From positions 62,001 to 126,000 of the forward strand of contig NZ_PRLD01000006.1 in the NCBI RefSeq assembly GCF_003287405.1: 64,000 nucleotides of DNA, read 5' to 3'. This stretch comes from Faecalibacterium prausnitzii. GTDB lineage: Bacteria > Bacillota > Clostridia > Oscillospirales > Ruminococcaceae. The notes under the pieces are model-generated. The model was not told the origin of the DNA. It saw only the letters and a list, made by a program, of their open reading frames with translations, and did no database searches. Below, one piece after another: positions 16,922 to 26,057 of this stretch (its first letter is position 1; every line of letters starts with the position of its first letter). Position numbers and translations under genes: made by a program.

Positions 16922-17893
16922 TTATTTTGCGCGATGGGCGATCACACAGCGGTCGTTGCCGCCAAAGTCCTGTATGCAGCGGATGTCTGCCCAGCCGTTC
17001 TCTGCCAGCAGGGCGCTTACAGCTTCCCGCTGCTGCCAGCCGATCTCCAACACCAGCGCCCCGCCGGGGCACAGCGCATTTTGGTAGTGCTGCGCCAGCG
17101 CCCGGTAGAATACAAGGCCGTCCTCCCCGGCTTCCAGCGCCATAGCAGGCTCCTGCGCCACCTCGGGCTGCAGCTGCTCCATCTCGGCGGCGGTCAGGTA
17201 GGGCGGGTTCGAGACGATGAGTTCCAGCTGCCCCTCCGGCAGGGTTTCCCAGTAGGTGAACAGGTCTGCCTGCACCGGCTGCACCGCGTAGGCAGGCTTT
17301 TTGCCTGCCCGCAGCGCGTTCAGCGCCGGGCCCCAGTCCAAGGCCGGGGCATCTGCCTGTTCAAGCGCAGAGGGTTCCAGCACGTTCTCGGTCTGTCTGC
17401 CCTGTCCGCTCAACGCGCAGCGGGCGTTCTTTTCCAGATAGACAAAGGCCGCAGGGCTTTTTTCCACGCAGGTCACCTGCGCGGCGGGGCAGAAGCGCTT
17501 GACCCCCAACCCCAGACAGCCTGTCCCGGCGCAGAGATCCAGCACCCGGGGCGATTCGATGCCCGCAAGGGTCTCGGCGGCGGCCTGCGCCACCACCTCG
17601 GTATCTGCCCGGGGGCAGAGCACCCCGGGGCCTACCGCCAACTCAAAGTCTAAAAAGCTCCAGCTGCCGCAGAGGTATTGCAGCGGCTCCCGCGCGGCGC
17701 GGCGGGTGCAGAGGGCTTCCAGCGCCGCCGCCTGCTCTGCGGTCAGCGAACGGTCGGAAAGGCGCACGTCCCGCCCGGTCGCCAGCCGGAACAGCTCCCG
17801 CGCGTCAAAATCCGCGTCCGGGCAGCCTGCGGCGGTCAGCCGCTGTTCCACCTCCCGCACCGCTGTGCGGGGGAGCATTGCTTCGTTTACCAT
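16922..17893 (-). CDS. prmC: Peptide chain release factor glutamine methyltransferase PrmC
   Basis: 323 residues, about 40 longer than the usual family size. An N-terminal helical substrate-binding region is followed by a SAM-binding domain (VLDLCAGTGCLGLGVK) and the catalytic NPPY motif (IVSNPPYLTAAE). It N5-methylates the glutamine of the GGQ motif in RF1 and RF2. The extra length lies between the SAM motif and NPPY (about residues 155-205, Ala- and Pro-rich). Its ATG overlaps the end of DUF1385 by seven bases. prfA itself is not adjacent here. Confidence 0.93.
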   Translation of the reverse strand: MVNEAMLPRTAVREVEQRLTAAGCPDADFDARELFRLATGRDVRLSDRSLTAEQAAALEALCTRRAAREPLQYLCGSWSFLDFELAVGPGVLCPRADTEVVAQAAAETLAGIESPRVLDLCAGTGCLGLGVKRFCPAAQVTCVEKSPAAFVYLEKNARCALSGQGRQTENVLEPSALEQADAPALDWGPALNALRAGKKPAYAVQPVQADLFTYWETLPEGQLELIVSNPPYLTAAEMEQLQPEVAQEPAMALEAGEDGLVFYRALAQHYQNALCPGGALVLEIGWQQREAVSALLAENGWADIRCIQDFGGNDRCVIAHRAK

Positions 17894-18834
17894 TTGCCTT
17901 CCTCCGGGTTTTCGGGCAGCACGGGGGTGATGGCGGCAATGGCTACCTCGATCATGCTGTCGTCCGGCTCAAAGACGGTAAGATGCTGCACCCAGATGCC
18001 CGGCTGACGGATGATGCGGGTAGCAATGTTATCCGACCGGCCGCACCACTTGAGCAGCTCGTAGCTGATGCCCATGACCAGCGGCAGCAGCAGCAGCTTG
18101 CACACCACCCGCAGACCGATGCTGCCCCACGGCAGCACGCTGTACAAGAACACGCTGACGATGACCACCAGAATGAGGAAGCTGGTGCCGCAGCGGGGGT
18201 GGAAGCGGGTGTACTTGCGCACGTTCTCCACGGTCAGCGGGTCGCCCGCCTCGTAGCAGGCAATGGTCTTGTGCTCTGCGCCGTGGTATTCAAACACCCG
18301 GTGGATCTCCTTCATTTTAGAGATGCCCACCATATAGGTCAGGAAGATGGCCACCTTCAACACCGCTTCCAGCACCACCTTGCCCCAGCGCCCCAGCGGC
18401 AGCAGACGGTTCACCCCGCCCACAAGGAAGGTGGGCAGCACGGTGAACAGCAAAATCGCCAGCAGACCGCCCAGCACCGCAGCAACGGTCAGCAACGCGT
18501 TCTCGGCTTTCTCGCCCAGATGCTCTCCCACCCATTTTTCAAAGGCGGTCTCCTCCTCGGCGGGGTCGTAGTCATCCCCCATGCTTACCTGTGCCGAGTA
18601 CATCATATAGCGGTAGCCCACGATCATGCTTTCGATCATGGCAATGGCACCGCACACCAGCGGGATCTTCGTCCACACCCCATGGGTGGGGGTGGGGTCG
18701 AGCTTGGTCTCAATGGTGCCGTCCGGCTTGCGCACGGCACAGCACATCTGCTTGGGGCCGCGCATCATGATGCCCTCCATCAGTGCCTGCCCGCCTACGC
18801 TGGTCTTAAAGCGTTCCTTTTTAGGTTGATTCAT
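17887..18834 (-). CDS. DUF1385 family membrane protein
   Basis: 315 residues from the ATG at 18834, preceded by GGGAG; an upstream in-frame extension to 18981 lacks a ribosome site. The family opening VGGQALMEGIMMRGP is clear, as are three or more membrane segments and the FHPRCGTSFL and EHKTIACYEAG motifs. The pairing of DUF1385 with prmC is common in Clostridia. The function of the family is unknown; a link to cell envelope or metal chemistry (conserved His, Glu, Cys) is only inference. Confidence 0.9.
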   Translation of the reverse strand: MNQPKKERFKTSVGGQALMEGIMMRGPKQMCCAVRKPDGTIETKLDPTPTHGVWTKIPLVCGAIAMIESMIVGYRYMMYSAQVSMGDDYDPAEEETAFEKWVGEHLGEKAENALLTVAAVLGGLLAILLFTVLPTFLVGGVNRLLPLGRWGKVVLEAVLKVAIFLTYMVGISKMKEIHRVFEYHGAEHKTIACYEAGDPLTVENVRKYTRFHPRCGTSFLILVVIVSVFLYSVLPWGSIGLRVVCKLLLLPLVMGISYELLKWCGRSDNIATRIIRQPGIWVQHLTVFEPDDSMIEVAIAAITPVLPENPEEGKW

Positions 18835-19001
18835 TGGCTTCTCCCGATATCCGTCCCTGCCGCTTGCGGCATAGGACGGTCTTTTTTGTATTTTATCCGG
18901 GGCATATCCCCGCGCAAAGCTCATTCTAGCACACAAATGTGACAAAATCTGTAGTCCGTGGCACTGCTGTACGAAAATCAAATGATACCACTTGACCTGA
19001 G

Positions 19002-19034
19002 ATAAAAGCCTTCCCCCGTCCGGGGGAAGCCTTC
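19002..19034 (-). terminator. Rho-independent terminator of the histidine kinase gene
   Basis: Minus-strand GGCTTCCCCC-GGAC-GGGGGAAGGC followed by TTTTAT, 30 bases beyond the kinase stop. The gap 18835-19063 otherwise shows only upstream sequence of DUF1385. Confidence 0.85.
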
Positions 19035-19063
19035 ATCCAGAAAATTGCTTTTTATGGCGCTGC

Positions 19064-20488
19064 TCACGCCTTATGGTACAGCGGCAGACCCAGCGTGACC
19101 ACCGTGCCGCGCCCGAGGGTGCTCTTGATATCCAGCGTGCCGTCCAGCGCGGTCATGATGGAATCCACCAGCGCCAGACCGATGCCGCTGCCGCGCACCG
19201 AGTTGCTGCCCTTGTAGAACTTGGTCTTTACGTTTTCCAGATCCTCCGGCGGAATGCCGCGTCCCTGATCGATGATCTCCACAAAGGCTTTGTACTCCCC
19301 TGCCCACAGCTTGACCGTAATGCGCCCGCCGGGGGCGGAGTATTTGATGGCGTTATCCAGAATATTGATGAACACCTGCCGCAGACGGTCCGGGTCGGCG
19401 TAGACGGGGATCATCTCCTCCGGCTCGGTGTAGTGGAGCAGCAGTCCCTCCTGCCGGATGCGTGCCTCGCAGAAGAGCACCGCATCGGTCAGCTCTGCCA
19501 CCAAGTCCAGCGGGCGGCACTCCATGCGGATGCGTCCGTTCTGCAGGCGGCTGAAATCCAGCAGTTCCTCCACCATATTGTTCAGCCGCCCGGTCTCGTT
19601 GTTGATGATCTCCAGCCCCTTGCGATAGTTCTCGTCGGTGGGGTCGTCCAAGGTCATCAGGGTCTCCACCCAGCCCCGGATGGAGGTAAGCGGGGTGCGC
19701 AGCTCGTGGGACACCGAACTGATGAACTCGTTCTTCATCTTCTCGGTCTCTTCCAGACCCTCAGCCATCTGGTTGATAGTGCCGCGCAGCCGGTCCACCT
19801 CGTCGTGGGGGTCGCCGGTCAGGGGCAGACGCACATCCAGTTCGCCCCGGGCGATGCCGGCGGCGGTGCGCTCCACCTGCCCCAGCGGCACCACGATGCC
19901 CCGCACAAAGTACAGTCCGGACATGACCGTGAACAGCAGGATTGCCACCGCAAGGAACACACTGACGATGACGGCGTTTTTGACCTGCCGCTCCACCAGC
20001 GCCAGACTGGTGACCAGCCGCAGAGCCGCCACGTCCTCGGCGTCGTAGGGCACCAGCGAGCAGGCCGCCATGACCATCTCGCCGGACTGGGTGCGGTACA
20101 CCGCCACGCCCAGACCATCCGGCGCACCGAGCGCCTGTTCAAAGTCCCTGCTGCTGACGATGCCCTCCGCGTCCGTACCGCTGGAGGAGGCGATCACGCT
20201 GCCGTAGCTGTCCAGCAGCATGAACTCGTATTTATCCTTATCGGCAAACTGTTCCACCATGCGCCGCAGCGCCAGACTGCGGCTGACCGCCGCGCTCTGG
20301 GCGGTATCGCCGGTATACATTTTCAGCTGACCGGTCACCGAGGAGAACCGCCGGTACATGATCTGCTGCACACTGCCGTAGTAGCTGCGGGTATAGCTGT
20401 ACAGAAACATTGCTTCGGCCAGCAGCACCACCAGTACGGTGATGAGCAGATTGCCCCGCAGCCAGCGGCGGGTGATACCGCTTCGCAT
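19064..20488 (-). CDS. Two-component sensor histidine kinase (PhoR/ResE type)
   Basis: 474 residues from the ATG at 20488, which has AAAGGAGG eight bases upstream; the longer reading to 20536 runs into repeat B5. One membrane segment lies at residues ~11-32, then an extracellular sensor of about 125 residues, a second membrane segment (~160-182), HAMP, the HisKA box (SSVSHELRTPLTSIRGW) and an ATPase domain (NILDNAIKYSAPGG, DQGRGIPPEDL, GSGIGLALV). Its partner regulator and a lipoprotein are upstream. Repeat B5 lies between regulator and kinase. Confidence 0.93.
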   Translation of the reverse strand: MRSGITRRWLRGNLLITVLVVLLAEAMFLYSYTRSYYGSVQQIMYRRFSSVTGQLKMYTGDTAQSAAVSRSLALRRMVEQFADKDKYEFMLLDSYGSVIASSSGTDAEGIVSSRDFEQALGAPDGLGVAVYRTQSGEMVMAACSLVPYDAEDVAALRLVTSLALVERQVKNAVIVSVFLAVAILLFTVMSGLYFVRGIVVPLGQVERTAAGIARGELDVRLPLTGDPHDEVDRLRGTINQMAEGLEETEKMKNEFISSVSHELRTPLTSIRGWVETLMTLDDPTDENYRKGLEIINNETGRLNNMVEELLDFSRLQNGRIRMECRPLDLVAELTDAVLFCEARIRQEGLLLHYTEPEEMIPVYADPDRLRQVFINILDNAIKYSAPGGRITVKLWAGEYKAFVEIIDQGRGIPPEDLENVKTKFYKGSNSVRGSGIGLALVDSIMTALDGTLDIKSTLGRGTVVTLGLPLYHKA

Positions 20489-20520
20489 AACAGTGTCCTC
20501 CTTTCGGTGAGATTTAGAAC

Positions 20521-20682
20521 GAACTCCCTCAGTCAAAACCTGACGGTTTTGCCAGCTCCCTCGGAGAGGGAGCCTCTGGCGCAGCCGGAAGGTTTACGTT
20601 TTGACCGGAAAGCTTTCCGCCATGCCAAAGGCCCCATCCCAGAGGGGGCTGGCATCGCGCAGCGATGACTGGGGGAGTTTTT
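20521..20682. repeat. Family B palindromic element, copy B5
   Basis: Left end CTCCCTCAGTC, right end GATGACTGGGGGAG. Hairpins include CAAAACCTGACGGTTTTG, GCTCCCTCGGAGAGGGAGC and ATCGCGCAGCGAT. The element almost fills the gap between the response regulator and its kinase. Confidence 0.8.
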
Positions 20683-20710
20683 ATAGCAAGCGCGCCTGAG
20701 GGGGCAGGTT

Positions 20711-21415
20711 TTATTCTTCCCACCGGTAGCCATAGCCCCACACGGTCATGATGTGGGCGGGGTGGCTGGGCTCGTCCTCCACCTTCATGCGCAGGCGGCG
20801 GATGTTCACATCCACGATCTTTACGTCGCCGAAGTAGTTCTCGCCCCAGACGCCTTTCAGGATCTTTTCACGCACCAACGCGGTGCCCGGATTGCGGAAA
20901 AACAGCTCCATGATCTGGAACTCCACCTGCGTCAGCTCAATGGGCTGACCGGCTTTCAGCAGCACGCGGCGGTTCTCGTCCAACACAAACTCGCCGCTGG
21001 TCAAAGTGCCCAGCGGGGTATTCTCCCGGTTCTCCCCTTCCTTGGTGCGGATGACCCGGCGGCACAGCGCTTCCACCCGCGCCAGCAGCTCGCTGACGCT
21101 GAAAGGCTTGGTCATGTAATCGTCTGCGCCGATGGACAGCCCGCGGATCTTATCCTGCTCCTGCCCCTTGGCGCTGAGGATGATGATGCCGATCTGCTGG
21201 TCGGTGCGGCGGATGGTCTCGCACAGCGAGAATCCGTTCATGCCCGGCAGCATCACGTCCAGAATGGCGGCATCGCAGCCGGGTTTCTGCGCCAGCAGCG
21301 GCAGGGCGGCTTCGGCGCTTTCAGCCTCCACCACCTCCATCCCCGCATGGCGCAGGTTCAGGGCGATCATATCGCGGATATTGGTTTCATCTTCTACAAC
21401 AAGCACTCGTACCAT
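20711..21415 (-). CDS. OmpR/PhoB-family response regulator
   Basis: 234 residues. The receiver domain covers residues 1-120, with acidic pocket EDE near residue 8, phospho-acceptor in AAILDVMLPGMNGF (about Asp52), Thr/Ser switch at IILSAKG and Lys in YMTKPFS. A winged-helix DNA-binding domain covers about residues 135-232 and ends in MTVWGYGYRWEE. Partner of the kinase encoded next. It starts 18 bases after the lipoprotein stop, so lipoprotein, regulator and kinase form one unit interrupted by repeat B5. Confidence 0.95.
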   Translation of the reverse strand: MVRVLVVEDETNIRDMIALNLRHAGMEVVEAESAEAALPLLAQKPGCDAAILDVMLPGMNGFSLCETIRRTDQQIGIIILSAKGQEQDKIRGLSIGADDYMTKPFSVSELLARVEALCRRVIRTKEGENRENTPLGTLTSGEFVLDENRRVLLKAGQPIELTQVEFQIMELFFRNPGTALVREKILKGVWGENYFGDVKIVDVNIRRLRMKVEDEPSHPAHIMTVWGYGYRWEE

Positions 21416-21432
21416 GCAGCATCCTCCATTCC

Positions 21433-22746
21433 TTAATTCAGCAGATACAACGCCTTGGAAAGGCGATAGTTTGTGTCGGCAAGCAAAACGTCCGGGCCCA
21501 TTCTGGCCTGCAGCTGACGGGACGCCACCACGCCGAGCCTTGTCCAGCCGGTGGAGTTTGCCGAGGTCCTTGCCAGCCGTACCGTCAGCACCAGCTCATC
21601 CTCGTCTACGGTGCGCAGCTCCACTGCACCGTCATATTCCTCGCTGTCGGTCAGTTTCAGGTTGCCCTCCCACTCGGCGGGCAGCTCGATATAACAGTTG
21701 GTCTCCTCGTCCAGCAGGCCAAAGCTTTTTTCCGGGTGGCTGCTGGTGTAGTCCATCCAGACGATAAAATCCATGCGACGGCTCTGGCTCAGGTTCAGCA
21801 GACCCGCCTCGTCCGGCTGGGTGGGGATCTCCACGATGCCGTCTCCGTCCAGATCCCGGCTGACCAGCGTGGGCACGTTGCGCAGAGAAGCATTATACAG
21901 CCGCTGGCTGCTGATCCTTGTGGCGGGCACCATTTGCTGGCTGTTCTCATCGTAGCACAACAGCACCGAAGCCAGATTGTTGCCGGAAATGCCGGTCCAG
22001 CCGTCCAGCACCAGATAATGCCGCCCGTCTGCGCCTGCACCCGCCGCCACCGAAGCGCAGCCGGAAAACTTATCTGCGGAAAGGCCGTTGACCGCCACCT
22101 GCCGGAAGCTGCCCTCCCGGTCTGCGGTCAGCAGCTCGATCTGCACACTGCCGTCCTCCTGCGTGGACATCAGGATCAGATCCTGACTGCTGCCGCCGGT
22201 GATATTTTCCACCAGATACTGCTCGTACTGCTGCTCGAGAATGGTGGACAGAGTGCCGTCCTGATAAGAGTACACCGCCAGATAGTGGTCATTCTGGGCA
22301 GCGGTATAGCCCACCACCAGCTGGCAGCTGTCTGTATCCTGCAGCTGAGCAAGGCTGACGTTCTCCACCGTTTCGGCAAGGCCTTCCACGCTCTGGCGCA
22401 CCTGCCAGCTTCCGGCATCATCCCGCTGCAAAATGGCTATGCAGACGTTGGCTGTCTGGGCGGTGGTATACAGCACCGCCGCATCCTGCTGGCCGTCGCC
22501 ATCCAGATCCTGCAGCACAAAGGGAGAAAGCAGCTCGCCCTGAATGGGATATTTCAGCTGGGCGCTCTCACCCAGCCAGTCGTTCAGGGCAGTTTGCAGC
22601 GCACCGTAATCGCCGGAAAGCTTCGGGGCACGCAGCAGTTCCTCTACCTGTGCCTTTTCGTTGGCCGGCAGCACTGTCTGGCAGCTGCACAGCACAAAGC
22701 ACAGCAGCGTGCACAGCACCAGCCGCAGCCTGCGGGTTCTGTTCAT
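21433..22746 (-). CDS. Lipoprotein with two DxDxDG repeats, upstream of a two-component pair
   Basis: 437 residues from the ATG at 22746 (AAGGAGG nine bases upstream). The signal peptide has lipobox L-C-S-C with Cys22 as the likely lipidated residue. Two calcium-loop-like DLDGDG motifs (DLDGDGQQDAAV near residue 76, DLDGDGIVEIP near residue 300) recall FG-GAP/VCBS-type repeats. The rest is beta-rich and not recognised. Operon position before the regulator and kinase suggests a sensor accessory or envelope-stress partner, by inference only. Confidence 0.8.
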   Translation of the reverse strand: MNRTRRLRLVLCTLLCFVLCSCQTVLPANEKAQVEELLRAPKLSGDYGALQTALNDWLGESAQLKYPIQGELLSPFVLQDLDGDGQQDAAVLYTTAQTANVCIAILQRDDAGSWQVRQSVEGLAETVENVSLAQLQDTDSCQLVVGYTAAQNDHYLAVYSYQDGTLSTILEQQYEQYLVENITGGSSQDLILMSTQEDGSVQIELLTADREGSFRQVAVNGLSADKFSGCASVAAGAGADGRHYLVLDGWTGISGNNLASVLLCYDENSQQMVPATRISSQRLYNASLRNVPTLVSRDLDGDGIVEIPTQPDEAGLLNLSQSRRMDFIVWMDYTSSHPEKSFGLLDEETNCYIELPAEWEGNLKLTDSEEYDGAVELRTVDEDELVLTVRLARTSANSTGWTRLGVVASRQLQARMGPDVLLADTNYRLSKALYLLN

Positions 22747-22842
22747 ACCGGTCAACCTCCTTCCGAGCATAAAAAGCTATTTTCAGTATACCACACTTTG
22801 CGGACACAAAAAAGGGGGTGGGCATATCTGGCGCTTACGCGT

Positions 22843-23015
22843 GGGACGATTTTAAATGCGCGCCGCGTTGCTCTGCGCATAGTCAGCGGAAAGATTATTT
22901 TTATTTGTAGTTTCGAAACGCCTGCGGGCGTTTCGAAACTACTTTTTCACGGGAGGGGTCGTAAAGGAAAATGGCATTTGCAGCGCCGCTTTCTGCGAAA
23001 GCGCGGCGCTGCGGG
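22843..23015 (+). repeat. Family A hairpin repeat, copy A6
   Basis: Complete copy. Hairpin 1 is ATGCGC/GCGCAT. Hairpin 2 is GTAGTTTCGAAACGCC-TGCG-complement (22907-22942), followed by TTTTTCACGGGAGGGGTCGT. Hairpin 3 is AGCGCCGCTTTC-TGC-GAAAGCGCGGCGCT. It opens the compound array A6-B6-C2-D1-E2 that fills 22843-23472. Confidence 0.85.
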
Positions 23016-23041
23016 GAAATTTGCGGCAGGCTCTCAACAGG

Positions 23042-23190
23042 CTGAACTCCCTCAGTCAAAACCTGACGGTTTTGCCAGCTCCCTCGGAGAGGGAGCCTTT
23101 GGCATGGCGGTACAGTTTCCGGCTAAAACGCAAAGCTTGCGGGCGTGCCTGCTCCCCCTTGGGGGAGCTGTCGCGCAGCGACTGAGGGGC
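23042..23190. repeat. Family B palindromic element, copy B6
   Basis: Left end CTCCCTCAGTC, right end GCGACTGAGGGG. Hairpins are CAAAACCTGACGGTTTTG, GCTCCCTCGGAGAGGGAGC, GCTCCCCCTTGGGGGAGC and GTCGCGCAGCGAC. Confidence 0.8.
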
Positions 23191-23281
23191 TTTAAATCGG
23201 CGGAGCCGGAAAAAACGGTTAAAAGATCTTCACGCCGAACAGGCGTGAATCTTCAGTTTTTTCCGGTGTAGCCCACTTCTT
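23191..23281. repeat. Family C repeat, copy C2
   Basis: Near-identical to 14918-15000: outer CCGGAAAAAAC / GTTTTTTCCGG and inner TTCACGCC-GAACA-GGCGTGAA hairpin. It follows a B element directly, as at the other site. Confidence 0.8.
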
Positions 23282-23286
23282 TAGGA

Positions 23287-23430
23287 TCGTCAAGGGCGTG
23301 CAGCCCTTGACCCGTTGCGGGGTGGGTGGAGTCCAGAGGTAGGGAGGGGGGAGTCGGAACACCCCTCCCTACCTCTGGCCCAGCGGAGCGTCTTTGCACG
23401 CTGAAAACAAGCAGAAAGTCACCCCGCGGA
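23287..23430. repeat. Family D repeat, copy D1
   Basis: Two hairpins: GTCAAGGGC-GTGCA-GCCCTTGAC, and a 17-bp perfect stem CCAGAGGTAGGGAGGGG with its complement. An AGCGTCTTTGCACGCT hairpin follows. A second copy lies at 40539-40673. Confidence 0.8.
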
Positions 23431-23445
23431 GCGCAATGCACTTTT

Positions 23446-23472
23446 CCGGTTCTCTTTTGGTGTCAAAAGAGA
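23446..23472. repeat. Family E hairpin, copy E2
   Basis: GTTCTCTTTTG-GTGT-CAAAAGAGAAC, the same as at 15069-15096. It closes the compound array just before the rplQ terminator. Confidence 0.7.
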
Positions 23473-23501
23473 ACGTCCCACGCACTTTTGCAATAAGTTG
23501 C

Positions 23502-23543
23502 AAAAAAAGAAACCACTGCACAAAGCTGTGCAATGGTTTCTCT
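23502..23543 (-). terminator. Terminator at the end of the alpha operon
   Basis: Minus-strand GAAACCATTGCAC pairs with GTGCAGTGGTTTC around AGCTTT, followed by seven T. It lies 30 bases after the rplQ stop and closes the ribosomal protein cluster. Confidence 0.9.
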
Positions 23544-23572
23544 TGTTACTGTATCAAACAGTCAGAGCAGGA

Positions 23573-23914
23573 TCAGACGAGCTCCAGAACTGCCATCTCA
23601 GCTGCATCGCCGCGGCGAGCGCCGATCTTGATGATGCGGGTGTAGCCGCCGTTGCGGTCAGCGTACTTGGGGCTGATCTCGTCAAACAGCTTCTTTGCAA
23701 CATCTTCCTTGGTGATGTAGGCGTAGACCTGACGCTTGGTGTGCAGGTCGCTGGCCTTGCCAAGGCTGATCATCTTCTCGGCCATGGAACGAACGTCCTT
23801 AGCGCGAGTGACAGTGGTCTCAATCTTGCCATTCTCTAACAGGTAGGTAACCATAGCGCGCATCATAGCGTTGCGGCTGTCGCTGGTTCTACCGAGCTTT
23901 CTGGTACCGGGCAT
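23573..23914 (-). CDS. rplQ: 50S ribosomal protein L17
   Basis: 113 residues, standard length, with the family opening [19 protein letters not shown]. It lies near the polypeptide exit tunnel of the large subunit. Last gene of the alpha cluster, 27 bases after rpoA, and followed by a strong terminator. Confidence 0.97.
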   Translation of the reverse strand: MPGTRKLGRTSDSRNAMMRAMVTYLLENGKIETTVTRAKDVRSMAEKMISLGKASDLHTKRQVYAYITKEDVAKKLFDEISPKYADRNGGYTRIIKIGARRGDAAEMAVLELV

Positions 23915-23941
23915 CCCGTTTCACTCCTTAAATTATTTTAG

Positions 23942-24898
23942 TTATTCGTCATCCGTGTTCAGCTTGAAACCGAGGGAGTCCAGCTTTGCCATGACTTCCT
24001 CCAGGCTCTTGCGACCGAGGTTGCGGACCTTCATCATCTCGTCCTCGCTCTTGCTGACCAGATCTTCCACCGTGTTGATGCCTGCGCGCTTCAGGCAGTT
24101 GAAGGAACGCACGCTCAGATCCAGCTCTTCGATGGTCATCTCCAGAGCCTTCTCCTTGTCGTCGTTGGTCTTTTCTACCATGATCTCAGCGCCGGCGGCC
24201 TCGTCCGACAGGTTGACGAACAGGTTCAGGTGCTCGGTCAGCACACGGGCAGCCAGAGAAACGGCCTCCTGTGCGTTGATCGTGCCATCGGTCCAAACCT
24301 CAATGGTCAGCTTGTCGTAATCAATGGCCTGTCCAACACGGGTGCTCTCGACGTTATAATTCACCTTGAGCACAGGGGTGTAAATGCTGTCAACGGGAAG
24401 GGTGTTGATATCGTTCTTCTCGATGATAGCCTGTTTGTTGCGCTCTGCGGGCACATAGCCGCGACCCTTGTCGAAAGTCAGCTCCATAACGAGCTTGGCA
24501 CCCTCGCCCAGAGTTGCAATGTGCCACTCAGGGTTCAGAATTTCGATGTCGTCGCCCTGCTTGATGTTGTCAGCAGTGACCTCACAGGGACCAACTGCCT
24601 CAACACGCACTGTCTTCGGACCATCGGTGTACAGCTTTGCAGCAATACCCTTCAGGTTCAGGACAATTTCGGTAACGTCTTCCTTGACGCCCTCAATGGT
24701 GGAGAACTCGTGGACCACACCGTCAATCTTGACGCTGGTCACGGCGACACCGGGCAGAGAGGAAAGAAGCACACGACGCAGGCTATTGCCCAGTGTGATG
24801 CCAAAGCCACGCTCCAGAGGTTCTGCCACGAATTTACCGTAGCGGCCGTCCGGGGACAGGCTTGCCGTTTCGATCTTGGGACGTTCAATCTCCATCAT
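23942..24898 (-). CDS. rpoA: DNA-directed RNA polymerase subunit alpha
   Basis: 318 residues from the ATG at 24898 (AAGGAGGG eight bases upstream); a longer reading to 24940 has no ribosome site. The N-terminal dimerisation domain (residues 1-~235; [20 protein letters not shown]) and C-terminal domain (~255-310; [19 protein letters not shown], helix-hairpin-helix [11 protein letters not shown]) are complete. It assembles core polymerase and contacts UP elements and activators. It sits in the usual place between rpsD and rplQ. Confidence 0.97.
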   Translation of the reverse strand: MMEIERPKIETASLSPDGRYGKFVAEPLERGFGITLGNSLRRVLLSSLPGVAVTSVKIDGVVHEFSTIEGVKEDVTEIVLNLKGIAAKLYTDGPKTVRVEAVGPCEVTADNIKQGDDIEILNPEWHIATLGEGAKLVMELTFDKGRGYVPAERNKQAIIEKNDINTLPVDSIYTPVLKVNYNVESTRVGQAIDYDKLTIEVWTDGTINAQEAVSLAARVLTEHLNLFVNLSDEAAGAEIMVEKTNDDKEKALEMTIEELDLSVRSFNCLKRAGINTVEDLVSKSEDEMMKVRNLGRKSLEEVMAKLDSLGFKLNTDDE

Positions 24899-25009
24899 AT
24901 CTATGCCCTCCTTGTCAAACCGGTGTTTCCACCGGCCCATTATTGAATTCTTTCAAAAAAGAATGCGAAAGCGTACCATCCAAAAGGAAGGCACCGCCTT
25001 CTTAATGGA

Positions 25010-25612
25010 TTACTTGGAGTACAGCTCGACGATGAGGTGCTCTGCGACTTCGTAGTCGATATCGCTGCGCTCGGGCAGCTTAGCGACAACGCCCTTCAGA
25101 GAACCGGTCTCGCGGTTCAGCCATGCGGGCAGAGCCACGACGGGAGCCTCGGCACCGGTCAGCTTTGCAAACTTTGCAGAGCTGCGGCTGGACTCGCGCA
25201 CTTCGATCACATCGCCGGCCTTCACCTGGTAAGAGGGGATGTTGACCTTCTTGCCGTTGACGGTGAAGTGAGCGTGAGACACCAGCTGACGAGCATCGCG
25301 GCGGGTCTGAGCAAAGCCCAGACGGAACACGACGTTGTCCAGACGGCACTCCATGATCTGCAGCAGGTTCTCACCGGTCTTGCCGGGGCGAGACTCTGCC
25401 TTCAGGTAAGCGTTGTGGAACTGCTTCTCCAGAACGCCGTAGATGAACTTGACCTTCTGCTTCTCCTTCAGCTGAGATGCGTACTCAGACTGCTTCTTGC
25501 GGACGTTGCCGTTGGAGTTGCGGGTGGTATTCTTCTTTGCATAGCCCATGACCGCAGGAGAAATGCCCAGGGCCTTGCAACGCTTTGCGATAGGCTGCGT
25601 ATTCTTTGCCAT
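25010..25612 (-). CDS. rpsD: 30S ribosomal protein S4
   Basis: 200 residues. The N-terminal domain carries a single KRCKALG cysteine rather than four zinc-binding cysteines. The S4 RNA-binding domain follows (LDNVVFRLGFAQTRRDARQLV, about residues 90-150). A primary 16S rRNA binder that starts 30S assembly; in other bacteria it also represses its own operon. Here it lies inside the alpha cluster, not alone as in Bacillus. Confidence 0.97.
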   Translation of the reverse strand: MAKNTQPIAKRCKALGISPAVMGYAKKNTTRNSNGNVRKKQSEYASQLKEKQKVKFIYGVLEKQFHNAYLKAESRPGKTGENLLQIMECRLDNVVFRLGFAQTRRDARQLVSHAHFTVNGKKVNIPSYQVKAGDVIEVRESSRSSAKFAKLTGAEAPVVALPAWLNRETGSLKGVVAKLPERSDIDYEVAEHLIVELYSK

Positions 25613-25632
25613 AATTCAATTTCCTCCTTCGA

Positions 25633-26043
25633 TCAGACACGACGGCGCTTCGGGGGACGGCAGCCGTTGTGGGGGATGGGAGTCACGTCCTTGATCAGGG
25701 TGACTTCCAGACCGGTAGCCTGCAGCGCACGGATAGCGGACTCGCGGCCAGCGCCGGGGCCCTTGACGTAAACTTCAACAGTCTTCATGCCGTGCTCGAT
25801 CGCAGTCTTGGCTGCGGTCTCGGCAGCGGACTGAGCTGCGAACGGGGTGCTCTTGCGGCTGCCGCGGAAATTCAGGGAGCCGGAGGAGCACCAAGACACT
25901 GCATTACCCTGCAGGTCGGTGATAGTAACGACAGTATTGTTGAAGGTAGACTGGATGTGAGCCTGACCAGCAGCAATGTTCTTGCGCTCTTTCCGCTTCA
26001 TGCGGACATTTGCGCCCTTCTTGGCGTTATTTGCACTTGCCAT
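25633..26043 (-). CDS. rpsK: 30S ribosomal protein S11
   Basis: 136 residues. Conserved segments are [16 protein letters not shown], the [20 protein letters not shown] core and the basic tail [12 protein letters not shown]. Part of the 30S platform that lines the E site. In order between rpsM and rpsD. Confidence 0.97.
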   Translation of the reverse strand: MASANNAKKGANVRMKRKERKNIAAGQAHIQSTFNNTVVTITDLQGNAVSWCSSGSLNFRGSRKSTPFAAQSAAETAAKTAIEHGMKTVEVYVKGPGAGRESAIRALQATGLEVTLIKDVTPIPHNGCRPPKRRRV

Positions 26044-26057
26044 TTCTCAAATCCTCC

